DNA of 64,000 nucleotides, taken from positions 1 to 64,000 of the forward strand of contig NZ_CADIKB010000007.1 in the NCBI RefSeq assembly GCF_902859825.1, read 5' to 3'. This DNA is from Paraburkholderia phenoliruptrix. Its GTDB lineage: Bacteria > Pseudomonadota > Gammaproteobacteria > Burkholderiales > Burkholderiaceae. Shown here piece after piece: positions 15,872-26,740 of the stretch (positions are counted from its first letter, which is position 1; each line of letters begins with the position of its first letter). The notes below the pieces were generated by a model that was not told where the DNA came from, did not search any database, and saw only the letters and a list, made by a program, of their open reading frames with translations. Both the position numbers and the translations under genes were made by a program.

Positions 15872-16875
15872 TCGGCGCTCCCCACGCGCAAGCGCGGATT
15901 GAGCAGCACGTGCAACGCATCCGCGACCAGGTTGGCGACCGTGTACACCACGCCGATGGTCAGCACGCCGGCTTCGAGCATCGGAAAATCTTTGGCTTTC
16001 GCGGCGTTGTAGATCAGCGAGCCGATGCCCGGATAGCGGAACAGTGTCTCGACCACCACGAGGCCGCCGATCATATAGCCGAGCTGGGTGGCGGCCACTG
16101 TGATGGTGGGCAGCAATGCATTGCGCAACACGTGCCGCCAGATCACGACATGTTGCGGCAAGCCCTTGAGAATCGCGGTGCGCGTGTAGTCGGCGTCGAG
16201 CGCCTCGACCGTGCCGGCGCGCGCCATTCGTGCGATGTAGCCGAAGAACACGAGCACGAGCGGCAGCACCGGCAGGATCAGATGGCGCAGCTGCTCGAGT
16301 GCGCCGGCTTCGGGCGGATACGAAGCCTCAATGGGCAACCAGCGCAGCCATACGCCGAAGACAAGAATCAGCACGATCGACGACACGAACTCGGGCACGA
16401 CGGTGGCCGACAAACCTGCGATGCTGATCGTGCGATCGAGCCAGCGTCCCGCATGCATGGCGGACCACACGCCGCCCGCAATACCGAGCGGCACGACGAC
16501 GATGAATGCGAAGAAGCCGAGCTTCGCGGAGTGTGCGAGCGCGTCGGCGATGAACGGTCCCACCGGTTCGCGATACGCGTATGAAAGCCCCATGTCGCCG
16601 CGCACGAAATGCGTAATCCATTGCGCGTACTGCGTCATGAGCGGACGATCTGCGCCCAACTGATGATTGAGCGCGGCGACCGCGCGCGCGTCGGCGAGCG
16701 GCCCGAGCACCGCGCGGCCGATGTCGCCGGGCAACAGTTGGCCGCCTGCAAAGACGATCACCGACAACAGCCACAACGTGATCAGCGACAAGCCGACGCG
16801 CGTCGCCAGAAAACGCACGACGCGGCCGGCGTTGCCGTTCGGCGCGGAAGCGGGGGAGTTCACCGTGGTCGACAT
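15868..16875 (-). CDS. Oligopeptide-type ABC transporter permease (DppB-like)
   Basis: The 335-residue permease has the DppB/OppB layout: a first helix after an arginine-containing N-terminus (VRFLATRVGLSLITLWLLS), the FAGGQLLPGD periplasmic motif, and a C-terminal EAA region (VVVETLFRYPGIGSLIYNAA). It pairs with the DppC-like subunit. It starts 42 bp downstream of the binding-protein gene in the same operon and overlaps the next gene by four bases. Confidence 0.9.
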   Translation of the reverse strand: MSTTVNSPASAPNGNAGRVVRFLATRVGLSLITLWLLSVIVFAGGQLLPGDIGRAVLGPLADARAVAALNHQLGADRPLMTQYAQWITHFVRGDMGLSYAYREPVGPFIADALAHSAKLGFFAFIVVVPLGIAGGVWSAMHAGRWLDRTISIAGLSATVVPEFVSSIVLILVFGVWLRWLPIEASYPPEAGALEQLRHLILPVLPLVLVFFGYIARMARAGTVEALDADYTRTAILKGLPQHVVIWRHVLRNALLPTITVAATQLGYMIGGLVVVETLFRYPGIGSLIYNAAKAKDFPMLEAGVLTIGVVYTVANLVADALHVLLNPRLRVGSAE

Positions 16876-16917
16876 GTTGAACGCCTTGCCGTCAAACGCG
16901 GTGCGTGAACGAGCCGC

Positions 16918-18591
16918 TCAAGCGCTCAACACCGCGCGGTCGAAATACAGCTGCGCGAGGGCGGTGAAGCGAACACCGTTCACGCCTTTGCGCATGGCGA
17001 TCAGCTGGTCGTAGAAGAACGGAATGATGATCGGCGTTTCGTCGAGCAGCAGCGTCTGGATCTGGCCGGAGATTTTTTTCTGCGACGCGAGGTCGACGGC
17101 CGCGACGAACTGCGCGACCAATTGATCGTATTGCGCATTCCTGAAGTGCGCCGCGTTCCATGTGCCGGTGCTCGTGAGCGGCGCATTCAGAAACACATTG
17201 GGCACGCCGCGATGACCGTAGTCGGTAATGCCGAGCGGCGAGTCGAGCCAGTCCGATTTGCCCGGCGTGCCGGCGCCGTAATACAGCGACTGACTCTCCA
17301 CCTTCAGATTGATGCGCACGCCGATCGCCTTCGCCGCGTTCTGCACGACGACCGCGAGGTCGGGAATCTCCATGTACTTTTCGGTAGTCAGCGTCACGTC
17401 GAAACCGTTCGGCACGCCGGCTTGCGCGAGCAGCTGCTTCGCCTTCGCGATGTCGATTTTGCGCTGCGGCACACCGGCATCGGATGAAGGAAACACCGGC
17501 GCAAACGGACTGTCGTTGCCGAGCTGCGCGCGGCCCTTGAAGAGTCCGCGCACGAGCACGTCGCGATCGAGCGACAACGCCAGCGCCTGCCGCACGCGCT
17601 TGTCCTTGAAAAGCGGATTGTCGTTGCGCATATGAATCTGCCGATGCGCGCTCGACTTCACGCCCACTGCCTTGTAATCCGGATTGTTCAGAATCGCGGC
17701 GCCGCCCTGCACGGTGAAGGTGCCCATCACGTCCGCCTGATGGCCTTGCAGCGCGAGCAACTGCGCCTGCTGATCCGCGTAGAACGAAAACTGTACGCGT
17801 TCCGGTAACGCTTTCTCGCCCCAGTAATCGGGATTGCGCACGAACGACGCGCCGACTTTCGGTTGATACTTTTCCAGCTTGAACGGCCCCGTGCCGATGA
17901 AGCTTTTTTCATAGCCGCCCGCGTAGCTCGCCGGCAGGATCACCGCGTTGTAATTGTCCGAGGAAACGTAGTACGGGAAGTTGCCGTTGGGCGCGTCCAG
18001 ATGGAAAGCGACGGTGTGCTCGTCGACCGCCTTCGCGCCGCCTTTGGACAGCACGCCCTTCAACACGGACAACGCCGCCGAGCCGCTCGCCGGATCGGCG
18101 AGGCGGTCGAACGTGGCCACCACGTCTTTCGCGGTGAACGGCTGACCGTCGTGAAATTTGACGTTCTCGCGCAGCCTGAAGGTCCACACGTCGCCCTTGT
18201 CGTTCGGCTTCCACGACAACGCGAGCGCGGGCTTCAGCATCAGTTTCTCGCCGTCGTCGTCGATCAGGAATTCGCCGGTCTGGTTGAGTAGCGCAAGACT
18301 CGCGGCGTCTGTAACAGTGAGCGGGTCGACTGCGCCCGCAGGCGTCAGATGCGCGACGCGAATCGTCTGGCTCGACGGCGCACCCGGTTTCGTGCTGCCC
18401 TGTGCCGACGCACGCGGTGCGTTCAGCACGCCGCCGCCCACGAGCGACAGACCGATCACGCTCGCGTAGCGCAGCAGTTCGCGGCGCGTGATGCGGCCGG
18501 CGAAGAACTCGTCGATGGCGTGATTGCCGTAAGCGTCGGCTTGGCGGCGGGCGAGGTCGAGAGCGGGGAATCGGTCAGCGGCAGTCTTCAT
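16918..18591 (-). CDS. ABC transporter periplasmic substrate-binding protein, family 5
   Basis: The 557-residue protein belongs to the SBP_bac_5 (peptide/nickel-binding) family, with WTFRLRENVKFHDGQPFTAKDV and GTGPFKLEKYQP motifs. Its N-terminus is unusual: about 35 hydrophilic residues precede TRRELLRYASVIGLSLVGGG, which looks like a twin-arginine export signal, with cleavage near ASAQ. It is the first gene of the binding-protein/permease/permease/ATPase operon. The ligand is unknown; peptides or opine-like compounds are typical for this arrangement. Confidence 0.88.
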   Translation of the reverse strand: MKTAADRFPALDLARRQADAYGNHAIDEFFAGRITRRELLRYASVIGLSLVGGGVLNAPRASAQGSTKPGAPSSQTIRVAHLTPAGAVDPLTVTDAASLALLNQTGEFLIDDDGEKLMLKPALALSWKPNDKGDVWTFRLRENVKFHDGQPFTAKDVVATFDRLADPASGSAALSVLKGVLSKGGAKAVDEHTVAFHLDAPNGNFPYYVSSDNYNAVILPASYAGGYEKSFIGTGPFKLEKYQPKVGASFVRNPDYWGEKALPERVQFSFYADQQAQLLALQGHQADVMGTFTVQGGAAILNNPDYKAVGVKSSAHRQIHMRNDNPLFKDKRVRQALALSLDRDVLVRGLFKGRAQLGNDSPFAPVFPSSDAGVPQRKIDIAKAKQLLAQAGVPNGFDVTLTTEKYMEIPDLAVVVQNAAKAIGVRINLKVESQSLYYGAGTPGKSDWLDSPLGITDYGHRGVPNVFLNAPLTSTGTWNAAHFRNAQYDQLVAQFVAAVDLASQKKISGQIQTLLLDETPIIIPFFYDQLIAMRKGVNGVRFTALAQLYFDRAVLSA

Positions 18592-18967
18592 CGTTGGAAT
18601 GTCCAGTCCGTTCGGTTGCCGGTTCTGAGGGGCCGCGCCGGATGCGCGTCGGGTCGACTGTGCGGCGGGCGAAATTTCGGCGATGCAAGGCGGCTTCAGT
18701 TTAAGCGATTGCTCGTGGATTGGAGCGCTTGCGGCGGCGTGGCGTTCGCGATCGGCGGATAAAAGGGCCGGTGTGTGTCGTTGTCACAACGGTCGGGGCG
18801 CCTGTGGCCGCGTGTCACCGAGTGAGATGCGGAAGCTGCGCGACGCGTTGCGCGCGGCATTCCCGCCATGATGTGCCGCGTCACGGCGCTATAGCGAACG
18901 AACCGGCAGAAAAGCCGTGGAAAGCTTGACCGCTCGAACGCGATAACCCGCTCGAGAGCGGTTGCAT
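18592..18967. other. Intergenic region upstream of the ABC importer operon
   Basis: This 376-base stretch lies between the importer's first gene and the 3' end of the nickel/cobalt permease gene, both on the minus strand. It must hold the importer promoter. The only symmetry I noticed is a 13-base palindrome, CGTTGTCACAACG, at 18779-18791. No terminator with a clear T-tract and no coding frame could be supported. Confidence 0.4.
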
Positions 18968-19996
18968 TTACCGCCTTGCGACGGCGGGCCGCCGCCAGCG
19001 GTGGAACAGTACCGAGCCGATCCAGCACGCCATGAATGTCGCGACGATGCCGTAGCCCAGCACGCCGAATTGCTCGTTGATGCGCGCCACCGCGTCCCAC
19101 ATGCGGCCATTGAGCCCGAGCTTGTCGGACAGCAGCCCCAACGCTTCCACGCCGCCGATCACGATGGCAACGACCGCCGAAACGAACGTGATGCTCGCGT
19201 TGTAGTAGAGCTTGCGCTTCGGGTCGTCCATCGCCCAGCCGTAGGCGTGGACCATCAGCACGTTATCCGTCGAATCGACGAGTGTCATGCCCGCGGTGAA
19301 GAGCGCGGGAAATACGAGGATCGAATACAGAGGCAGGCCCTTGCTGGCCTCCGACGCGGCAATGGCCAGCAGGCCGATTTCCGTTGCCGAGTCGAACCCG
19401 AGGCCGAACAGCACGCCGACGGGGTACATGTGCCAGCTTTTCGTCACGAGCCTGAAGAGGGGCCGCAGCGCGCGCGACAGAAGACCGCCGTGAGCGGACG
19501 CCTCGGCGAGACCGGGCGTGGCGGGAGCCGGTTCGCCGCCGCGTTGCACATGACGATAGCGGCGCCATACATCGCGCAGAATCGCGAGGTTCACAGCCGC
19601 GAGCACGAGGAGGAACGATGCCGAGACGATGGTGCCGATGGTGCCGCCCACTGCCTTGAACGACTCGAAGCGGCCATGCAGCGAATGCGCGGTCCATGCT
19701 ATGCCGAGCGTCGCGAGAATCACGATGCTCGAATGTCCCAGCGAAAAAGCGAGACCCACGCCGAGCGGGCGCTTGCCGGCCTGCATGAGCTTGCGCGTGA
19801 CGGCGTCGATGGCCGCGATGTGGTCCGCGTCGACCGCGTGGCGCAAACCGAAACCATACGCGAGCAGCGCCGTGCCGAGCAGCAGCGGATAGTGGCGAAA
19901 CGCGAGCAGCGCCCAGCCCCACGCGCCGAGATTGGCGGCGATCAGAACGGCGTACAGCGTGAGAAGGCGAGGGCGCAGCGAAGCGGTCGGCGTCAT
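18968..19996 (-). CDS. Nickel/cobalt permease, NiCoT family (HoxN/NixA-like)
   Basis: This 342-residue membrane protein has the NiCoT signature RHAVDADHI (the HX4DH metal motif in helix 2), LGHSSIV, GLGFDSATEIG and LFTAGMTLVDSTDN. It transports Ni2+ or Co2+ into the cell. About eight hydrophobic segments are present, with a Gly/Pro-containing cytoplasmic loop near residues 150-180. It lies 18 bp downstream of the cupin gene, so the two are probably co-transcribed. No nickel enzyme gene is present in the window. Confidence 0.9.
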   Translation of the reverse strand: MTPTASLRPRLLTLYAVLIAANLGAWGWALLAFRHYPLLLGTALLAYGFGLRHAVDADHIAAIDAVTRKLMQAGKRPLGVGLAFSLGHSSIVILATLGIAWTAHSLHGRFESFKAVGGTIGTIVSASFLLVLAAVNLAILRDVWRRYRHVQRGGEPAPATPGLAEASAHGGLLSRALRPLFRLVTKSWHMYPVGVLFGLGFDSATEIGLLAIAASEASKGLPLYSILVFPALFTAGMTLVDSTDNVLMVHAYGWAMDDPKRKLYYNASITFVSAVVAIVIGGVEALGLLSDKLGLNGRMWDAVARINEQFGVLGYGIVATFMACWIGSVLFHRWRRPAVARR

Positions 19997-20014
19997 GAGT
20001 CGCGTGAAAGTGAA

Positions 20015-20536
20015 TTAGTGATCGTGCGGATGTTTGTGAATCGGATCGACCCAATAGACCGTTTCCGGCTGTTCGACGGCCTCGATGTTCAGGTTGACCA
20101 CGACCGCTTCGTTGTCGCTGCGCACGAGCACGCATTCGAGCGGCTCGTCGGTACTCGCGTTGATCTCCTGATGCGGCACATACGGCGGCACGAAAATAAA
20201 GTCGCCGGGACCTGCTTCGGCGGTGAATTCGAGCTGCTCGCCCCAGCGCATGCGCGCCTGGCCGCGCACCACGTAGATCACGCTTTCGAGCGCGCCATGA
20301 TGATGCGCGCCGGTCTTCGCATTCGGATGAATCGTCACGGTGCCGGCCCAGATCTTTTGCGCGCCGACTCGCGCGGCATTGATTGCGGCCGCGCGATTCA
20401 TGCCGGGTGTCTGCGGCGTGTTGGTATCGAGTTGATCGCCGCGAATTACCTTGACGCCGTGCTCGCGCCAGTCGACCGGCGCCGCCCCCTTGTCCCGTTC
20501 GTCGCTGTAATGCGGATGTTCGTGATCCTGGCTCAT
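20015..20536 (-). CDS. Cupin-domain protein with His-rich ends
   Basis: The 173-residue product has a single cupin barrel (about 60-150) with the metal-binding motif 1 region GAHHHGALESVIYVVRGQARMRWG and motif 2 PGDFIFVPPYVPHQEIN. Both ends are histidine-rich: HEHPHYS near the start and HKHPHDH at the very end. It starts upstream of, and is probably co-transcribed with, the nickel/cobalt permease. A metal-handling or metal-dependent enzymatic role is inferred; the reaction is unknown. Confidence 0.8.
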   Translation of the reverse strand: MSQDHEHPHYSDERDKGAAPVDWREHGVKVIRGDQLDTNTPQTPGMNRAAAINAARVGAQKIWAGTVTIHPNAKTGAHHHGALESVIYVVRGQARMRWGEQLEFTAEAGPGDFIFVPPYVPHQEINASTDEPLECVLVRSDNEAVVVNLNIEAVEQPETVYWVDPIHKHPHDH

Positions 20537-20660
20537 CGCATGTCTCCTCGTGGGCTTGGGAGGCGCGCCAAGTGCGCGGCGCCGTCCGGCATTTTTACAC
20601 GCTAAAAAACGCGTGGGGTGGGTGGGTTGCAGGTGCGCAAAGGCGATTGACCGCGGGGCG

Positions 20661-20690
20661 AAAAAAAGCCCGTCCGGGAGGGACGGGCTT
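20661..20690 (-). terminator. Rho-independent terminator of fusA
   Basis: A 10-bp stem (20666-20675 with 20681-20690, AAGCCCGTCC/GGACGGGCTT) has a five-base loop and, on the minus strand, a T-tract from the A-run at 20661-20667. It lies about 90 bp past the fusA stop. Confidence 0.9.
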
Positions 20691-20776
20691 CTTGCGTTTG
20701 AGCCGCAGTGTCAGCCTGACGTTTCAGCAGGACTGCCGCACTGCGGAACCGCGGCTCTCCAGGTGACCGCAGAGGC

Positions 20777-22882
20777 TCACTTCTGCTTCGCGTTGATGAC
20801 GGCTTCCGCGACGTTGTTCGGCGTTTCCGCGTAATGCTTGAACTCCATCGTGTAGGTCGCGCGGCCCTGCGTGGCCGAGCGCAGCGACGTCGAATAGCCG
20901 AACATTTCCGCGAGCGGCACTTCCGCGCGCACGAGCTTGCCGCCGCCGCCCGCGATGTCTTCCATGCCTTGCACGAGGCCGCGGCGGCTCGACAGATCGC
21001 CCATCACGTTGCCCATGAAGTCTTCGGGCGTTTCCACCTCGACGGCCATCATCGGTTCGAGCAGCACCGGTTTTGCCTTGCGCATGGCTTCCTTGAAGGC
21101 CATCGAGCCGGCCATGCGGAACGCGTTTTCGTTCGAGTCGACGTCGTGGTAGGAGCCGAACGTCAGCGTCACCTTCACGTCGACGACTGGATAGCCCGCC
21201 AGCACGCCGGCCTTCAGCGTTTCCTGGATGCCCTTGTCGACGGCCGGGATGAATTCGCGCGGAATCACGCCGCCCTTGATCGCGTCGACAAATTCGTAGC
21301 CCTTGCCCTGCTGCGCCGGCTCCAGCGTGATCACCGCGTGGCCGTACTGACCGCGGCCGCCCGACTGCTTGACGAACTTGCCTTCGACGTCCTCGACCTT
21401 GTTGCGCACCGTTTCGCGGTAGGCCACCTGCGGCTTGCCGACCGTCGCTTCCACGCCGAACTCGCGCTTCATCCGGTCGACCAGAATTTCGAGGTGCAGC
21501 TCGCCCATGCCGGAGATGATCGTCTGGCCGGATTCCTCGTCCGTTTGCACGCGGAACGACGGGTCTTCCTGCGCGAGACGGTTGAGCGCGATGCCCATCT
21601 TCTCCTGGTCGGCCTTGGTCTTCGGCTCGACGGCCTGCGAGATAACCGGCTCGGGGAAAATCATCTTCTCGAGAATGATGACCTTGTTCGGATCGCACAG
21701 CGTGTCGCCCGTGGTCGCTTCCTTCAGACCGACGGCCGCCGCGATGTCGCCCGCGCGCACTTCCTTGATCTCCTTGCGCTCGTTCGCGTGCATCTGCAGG
21801 ATCCGGCCGAGGCGTTCCTTCTTTTCCTTGACCGGGTTGTAGACGGTGTCGCCCGAATTGACCACACCCGAATACACGCGGAAGAAGATCAGCTGGCCGA
21901 CGAACGGGTCGGTCATGATCTTGAAGGCGAGCGCGGAAAACGGCTCGTCGTCGTTCGGATGACGCTCCGCTTCGTTGTCGTGCTCGTCGTGACCGAGAAT
22001 TGCGGGCACGTCCACCGGCGAGGGCAGGTAGTCGATCACCGCGTCGAGCATGGCCTGCACGCCCTTGTTCTTGAACGCGCTGCCGCACAGCATCGGCACG
22101 ATTTCATTGGCGATGGTGCGCTGGCGCAGGCCCTGCTTGATTTCCTCTTCGGTGAGCGTCTCGCCGCCCAGATATTTGTCGAGCAGTTCTTCGCTCGCCT
22201 CCGCGGCGGCCTCGACCATCTTGTCGTGCCATTCCTTCGCGGTGGCCGCCAGCTCGGCAGGGATGTCCTGGTATTCGAACTTGATGCCCTGGCTTTCGTC
22301 GTCCCAGACGATCGCCTTCATCTTGACGAGGTCGACCACGCCCTGGAAATGCTCTTCCGCGCCGACCGGAATCTGAATGGGCACCGCGACGCCCTTGAGG
22401 CGGTCGCCGATCTGCCGCTGCACGCGGAAAAAGTCCGCGCCGACGCGATCCATCTTGTTGACGAACGCGATGCGCGGCACCTTGTACTTGTTCGCCTGGC
22501 GCCAGACGGTTTCCGATTGCGGTTGCACACCGCCGACCGAGTCGTAGACCATGCACGCGCCATCCAGCACGCGCATGGAGCGCTCCACTTCGATCGTGAA
22601 GTCGACGTGCCCCGGCGTGTCGATGATGTTGATCCGATGCTCCGGATAATTGCCGGCCATGCCTTTCCAGAAGGCCGTGGTGGCCGCCGACGTGATCGTG
22701 ATGCCGCGCTCCTGCTCCTGTTCCATCCAGTCCATCGTCGCCGCACCGTCGTGAACCTCGCCGATCTTGTGGGTCACGCCGGTGTAGAACAGGATGCGTT
22801 CAGTGGTGGTGGTTTTGCCGGCATCGATGTGAGCGCTGATGCCGATATTCCGGTAGCGCTCGATGGGAGTCTTGCGGGGCAC
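20777..22882 (-). CDS. fusA: Elongation factor G
   Basis: This 701-residue GTPase catalyses ribosomal translocation. G1 is [12 protein letters not shown]3 DTPGHVDF and G4 NKMDR, followed by domain II and domain IV ([10 protein letters not shown]) and the C-terminal domain V. Length is normal for the family. It stands alone with its own terminator, not in a str operon next to rpsL, rpsG and tuf. Burkholderia genomes commonly carry a second fusA, and this is probably one of the two copies. Confidence 0.97.
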   Translation of the reverse strand: MPRKTPIERYRNIGISAHIDAGKTTTTERILFYTGVTHKIGEVHDGAATMDWMEQEQERGITITSAATTAFWKGMAGNYPEHRINIIDTPGHVDFTIEVERSMRVLDGACMVYDSVGGVQPQSETVWRQANKYKVPRIAFVNKMDRVGADFFRVQRQIGDRLKGVAVPIQIPVGAEEHFQGVVDLVKMKAIVWDDESQGIKFEYQDIPAELAATAKEWHDKMVEAAAEASEELLDKYLGGETLTEEEIKQGLRQRTIANEIVPMLCGSAFKNKGVQAMLDAVIDYLPSPVDVPAILGHDEHDNEAERHPNDDEPFSALAFKIMTDPFVGQLIFFRVYSGVVNSGDTVYNPVKEKKERLGRILQMHANERKEIKEVRAGDIAAAVGLKEATTGDTLCDPNKVIILEKMIFPEPVISQAVEPKTKADQEKMGIALNRLAQEDPSFRVQTDEESGQTIISGMGELHLEILVDRMKREFGVEATVGKPQVAYRETVRNKVEDVEGKFVKQSGGRGQYGHAVITLEPAQQGKGYEFVDAIKGGVIPREFIPAVDKGIQETLKAGVLAGYPVVDVKVTLTFGSYHDVDSNENAFRMAGSMAFKEAMRKAKPVLLEPMMAVEVETPEDFMGNVMGDLSSRRGLVQGMEDIAGGGGKLVRAEVPLAEMFGYSTSLRSATQGRATYTMEFKHYAETPNNVAEAVINAKQK

Positions 22883-23266
22883 GTGAACCTCCTTGGAATA
22901 GCGCGCCTGAAACGCTGACCGGGCGGCAGTCTGTGGCGCCCGGACCGCGGGATTGCTGCGTTGCTGAGAATACTAGGATAGCGCGTCGGCCCGTCTTTTG
23001 CAGGAATCTTGCCAGGCGGGGCGGCGGGTCTGCGAAGCTGCGTCGTGGCGGCGTCGGGAGTGGCGCAGCGCGGCGCGGCGGCGACACCGCTCTTGCGCCA
23101 CGGCGCGACAAAGACGAAAGGCGGCGCCTCTCAGGAAGGTGCCGCCTTTTCGGGGAGTGCTTTAGCAGGTGCAGCGGTTTGCGTGTTCAGCGCTTCGGTT
23201 CAACAGAACCCGCGCAGCGGACCTGGTCTTGTGCCGCGCACTGCGCAGCGGGCGCAGCCTACGCGC
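22883..23266. other. Intergenic region upstream of fusA
   Basis: This 384-base gap lies between the fusA start and the DUF192 gene stop, both on the minus strand. It must contain the fusA promoter, and it contains the hairpin annotated at 23118-23148. No credible coding frame or RNA gene was recognised; the open frames across it are arginine/alanine-rich shadows. Confidence 0.5.
23118..23148 (-). terminator. Hairpin downstream of the DUF192 gene
   Basis: An 11-bp stem (23118-23128 with 23138-23148, one G-U pair) lies about 120 bp after the DUF192 stop. T-runs on both sides are short, so termination could be weak or bidirectional. Confidence 0.55.
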
Positions 23267-23773
23267 TCACTGCGCCGCCGGCAGCCCCTGAATCTTCATG
23301 CCAGGCTTGATGCCCTTCGACGAGAACCAGCCCTTGCTCATCTCGAGCGCATACACGCCGTTGTTCTTCGGGCAGTGATTGTTGGTCGTCTCGGCCTGCA
23401 TTTCGTCGATGTCGGTCACGGTGCCGTCCGCGCGCATGAACGCGATGGACAGCGGGATCAGCGTGTTCTTCATCCAGAAGCAGTGCACTGCGTTTTCGTT
23501 GAACACGAACAGCATGCCTTCGTTCGGCGCGAGGCTCGTGCGGTACATGAGACCCTGCTCGCGGTCCGCGTCGTTGGCGGCGACGGCCGCGTCGATCACG
23601 AACATGCCGGCGGTCAGCTTCGCGCGCGGAAATTCGCCCGGCTGTTTCGCGCCGGCCGGCATCTGCTGCGCATGAGCGGGCAGCGCGTTGAGAGCGGAGA
23701 ACGACATCGCCGCGAACGGCAGGATTGCGGCAACGGCGAAACGCGCCATCAACGAGCGCAGGGGAAATCGCAC
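23267..23773 (-). CDS. Exported DUF192 family protein
   Basis: The 168-residue product has a signal peptide (ending near AHAQ) and a DUF192 domain with MYRTSLAPNEGMLFVF, FWMKNTLIPLSIAF, DIDEMQ and a C-terminal VYALEMSKGWFSSKGIKPG. The function of the family is not established. The GTG at 23773 was preferred because AAGGAG lies seven bases upstream; in-frame ATGs exist at 23830 (too far upstream) and about 23749. Likely periplasmic. No operon partner is evident. Confidence 0.78.
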   Translation of the reverse strand: MRFPLRSLMARFAVAAILPFAAMSFSALNALPAHAQQMPAGAKQPGEFPRAKLTAGMFVIDAAVAANDADREQGLMYRTSLAPNEGMLFVFNENAVHCFWMKNTLIPLSIAFMRADGTVTDIDEMQAETTNNHCPKNNGVYALEMSKGWFSSKGIKPGMKIQGLPAAQ

Positions 23774-23830
23774 GGCATGACTCCTTGCTGAAATTAACCG
23801 GGGAATGTTACGCGAGCGCGTCAAAAACAA

Positions 23831-23862
23831 AAAGGCAGATCGCCTTGCGGTGATCTGCCTTT
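23831..23862 (-). terminator. Rho-independent terminator of the small secreted-protein gene
   Basis: An 11-bp perfect stem (23831-23841 with 23852-23862, AAAGGCAGATC/GATCTGCCTTT) is followed on the minus strand by a T-rich run. It lies about 55 bp after the stop of the 64-residue gene. Confidence 0.85.
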
Positions 23863-23917
23863 CAACGCCGTAAGAACGGCAATGAAGCGAGTTCTTGACT
23901 GCGTTTTTACAACAAAC

Positions 23918-24112
23918 TTACTCCGAAGCTGCCGAAGCGGCTGCAGCAGCAGCTGCCTTCTTGTGCGACTTCTTGTGAGCGTGCTTCGTGGTCTTCTTTG
24001 CCGACGAAGCAGCTGCTGCCGGAGCTGCCGAAGCTGCTGCCGGTGCCGAAGCTTGTGCGAATGCTGCCGTTGCGAAGAGGCCAGCGACCAGAGCGGCGAT
24101 CAGTTTGTTCAT
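23918..24112 (-). CDS. Small secreted Ala/Lys/His-rich protein
   Basis: This 64-residue protein has a clear signal peptide (MNKLIAALVAGLFATAAFAQ). The mature part is almost entirely alanine, serine and a central basic block (KKTTKHAHKKSHKK), ending in an alanine run. The start has GAGGA upstream, and a good terminator follows the gene, so it is a real transcription unit. Similar short Ala/Lys-rich periplasmic proteins occur in Burkholderia, but no function is known. Metal or nucleic-acid binding through the basic block is only a guess. Confidence 0.7.
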   Translation of the reverse strand: MNKLIAALVAGLFATAAFAQASAPAAASAAPAAAASSAKKTTKHAHKKSHKKAAAAAAASAASE

Positions 24113-24498
24113 TTTGAAAATCCTCAGCTTGAGTTAATTAACCAAATGACCCGGTTATGTTTGAGTCATGTCGGTAAACGTGCCATCCACCTTTCGGTTG
24201 ACAGTCGCATCGAACAAATTTTCGACGCGTCTGCCGAGCTCTCAGACTGCCTGCACCCACCGCGCAAACGGCTTGTACAAAGGCCCTTAAGGCTGAATGC
24301 CGGACAGCTTCGGGCGGCATCTGCGTCGAATAACGCGTGAGCTTGCAAGCCGGTTGACGTGAATTTCGCGGAAAACTTTCAATCTGAGACGTTGAGGTGA
24401 ACCAGACTTTGCGTAAGCGCTGCGCGCGTTGATGTTTCACGGTTTTTATCGTGACGTTTCACGCGCCGTTTTATTCGCGCATACAAGAAGTTAGCGAT
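24113..24498. other. Intergenic region upstream of the small secreted-protein gene
   Basis: This 386-base stretch lies between the small gene and the rluE stop. It is AT-richer than its surroundings near 24125-24160 (including TTAATTAA), as expected for a promoter of the small gene. The open frames across it lack coding character. No RNA gene was recognised. Confidence 0.4.
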
Positions 24499-25068
24499 TT
24501 ACACGAGGCCTTCCCACGGTGCATTGGGCGGTACCTCGACATACTCGCCCGGCTGCAGGCCGAGCGAAAAAATATCGAGCGCGCCAATGCCGACCCGCAC
24601 GAGGCGCAGCGTCGGAAAGCCGACTGCAGCCGTCATGCGCCGCACCTGGCGGTTCTTGCCTTCGGTGATGGACAGTTCGATCCAACTGGTGGGAATGGCC
24701 GCGCGATAGCGAATGGGCGGCGTGCGCGTCCACAGCGTGTCGCTGGGCTCGACATAATCGGCGCGACACGGTTTCGTCACATAGTCGCCAAGATCGACGC
24801 CGCGCGCGAGCTTCTTGAGCGCGGCGGCATCCACCGTGCCTTCCACCTGCGCCCAATAGCGTTTGACGAGCTTATGACGCGGTTCGGCGATGCGCGCCTG
24901 CAGCGCGCCGTCGTCGGTGAGAAGCAGCAGGCCTTCGCTGTCGGAGTCGAGGCGTCCGGCCGGATACACGCCCGGCACTTTGACCCAGTCGGCGAGCGAC
25001 GCGCGCGTCTCATGCGGAGAAAACTGGCAGATGGTGCCGAACGGCTTGTTCAGTGCAAGAAGACGCAT
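24499..25068 (-). CDS. rluE: 23S rRNA pseudouridine synthase, RluE-like
   Basis: This 189-residue enzyme belongs to the RsuA/RluB/RluE family. The catalytic aspartate is in AGRLDSDSEGLLLL, and EGKNRQVRRM and RVGIG motifs follow. RluE modifies U2457 of 23S rRNA in Escherichia coli. The protein starts directly with the catalytic fold (MRLLALNKPFGTICQF) and lacks the S4 domain, as RluE does. It is divergent from icd. Confidence 0.87.
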   Translation of the reverse strand: MRLLALNKPFGTICQFSPHETRASLADWVKVPGVYPAGRLDSDSEGLLLLTDDGALQARIAEPRHKLVKRYWAQVEGTVDAAALKKLARGVDLGDYVTKPCRADYVEPSDTLWTRTPPIRYRAAIPTSWIELSITEGKNRQVRRMTAAVGFPTLRLVRVGIGALDIFSLGLQPGEYVEVPPNAPWEGLV

Positions 25069-25402
25069 AGCTAATCAGGGAGGCGCGCCGCGATGCGTCT
25101 GCATGACGCACCGGCACGGCGCCGCGGGAGGCAATGCCGGTGGCGAATGGCGGGATAATAAAGCATAAGACGCCGGAGCACGGCCCCGGTCCGCTACATG
25201 ACAGAAGGACAGACGGCCGGCGCCGCGCTTTGTCGCTCCATGCATGTTGGAAAACCCCGAGCCGGCCGCGCCGCGATGCCGCGCCCGCGTGGGCTAGAAT
25301 AACGGCCAGGCCGCGTGCGCGCGTCCGGCAGTGCGCGTCGCGAGGAGCATCCTTTTCGCAGTCTCCCACCAGCTTTCAGCACAGCCTTCACTGGAGTCGA
25401 TC
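25069..25402. other. Divergent rluE/icd intergenic region
   Basis: This 334-base region between the divergent rluE and icd starts must carry both promoters. A TAGAAT hexamer near 25295 could be the -10 element for icd, leaving a leader of about 100 bases, but no convincing -35 box was found. No gene is supported. Confidence 0.4.
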
Positions 25403-26659
<1,257 letters not shown>

Positions 26660-26700
26660 GGGCCTGTCGCACGCAGTCTCAAGTAGTGCCATGTAGTAGC

Positions 26701-26740
26701 AAAAAACGCCGATAGATCAGTGATTTATCGGCGTTTTTTA
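26701..26740 (+). terminator. Rho-independent terminator after icd
   Basis: A 13-bp perfect stem (26702-26714 with 26726-26738, core CGCCGATA/TATCGGCG) ends in a T-run on the plus strand. It lies inside the left edge of the island and would now terminate icd. Confidence 0.9.

Noticed and set aside
15006-15920. Extension of the fused ATPase frame through the DppC-like permease
   Set aside because: The permease is a clear gene in another frame, and the ATPase start at 15005 overlaps its stop in the usual coupled manner.
20834-22918. 694-codon plus-strand open frame antisense to fusA
   Set aside because: fusA is unmistakable on the other strand; the antisense translation is His/Arg/Asp-rich with no fold signature, a common effect of GC-rich codon usage.
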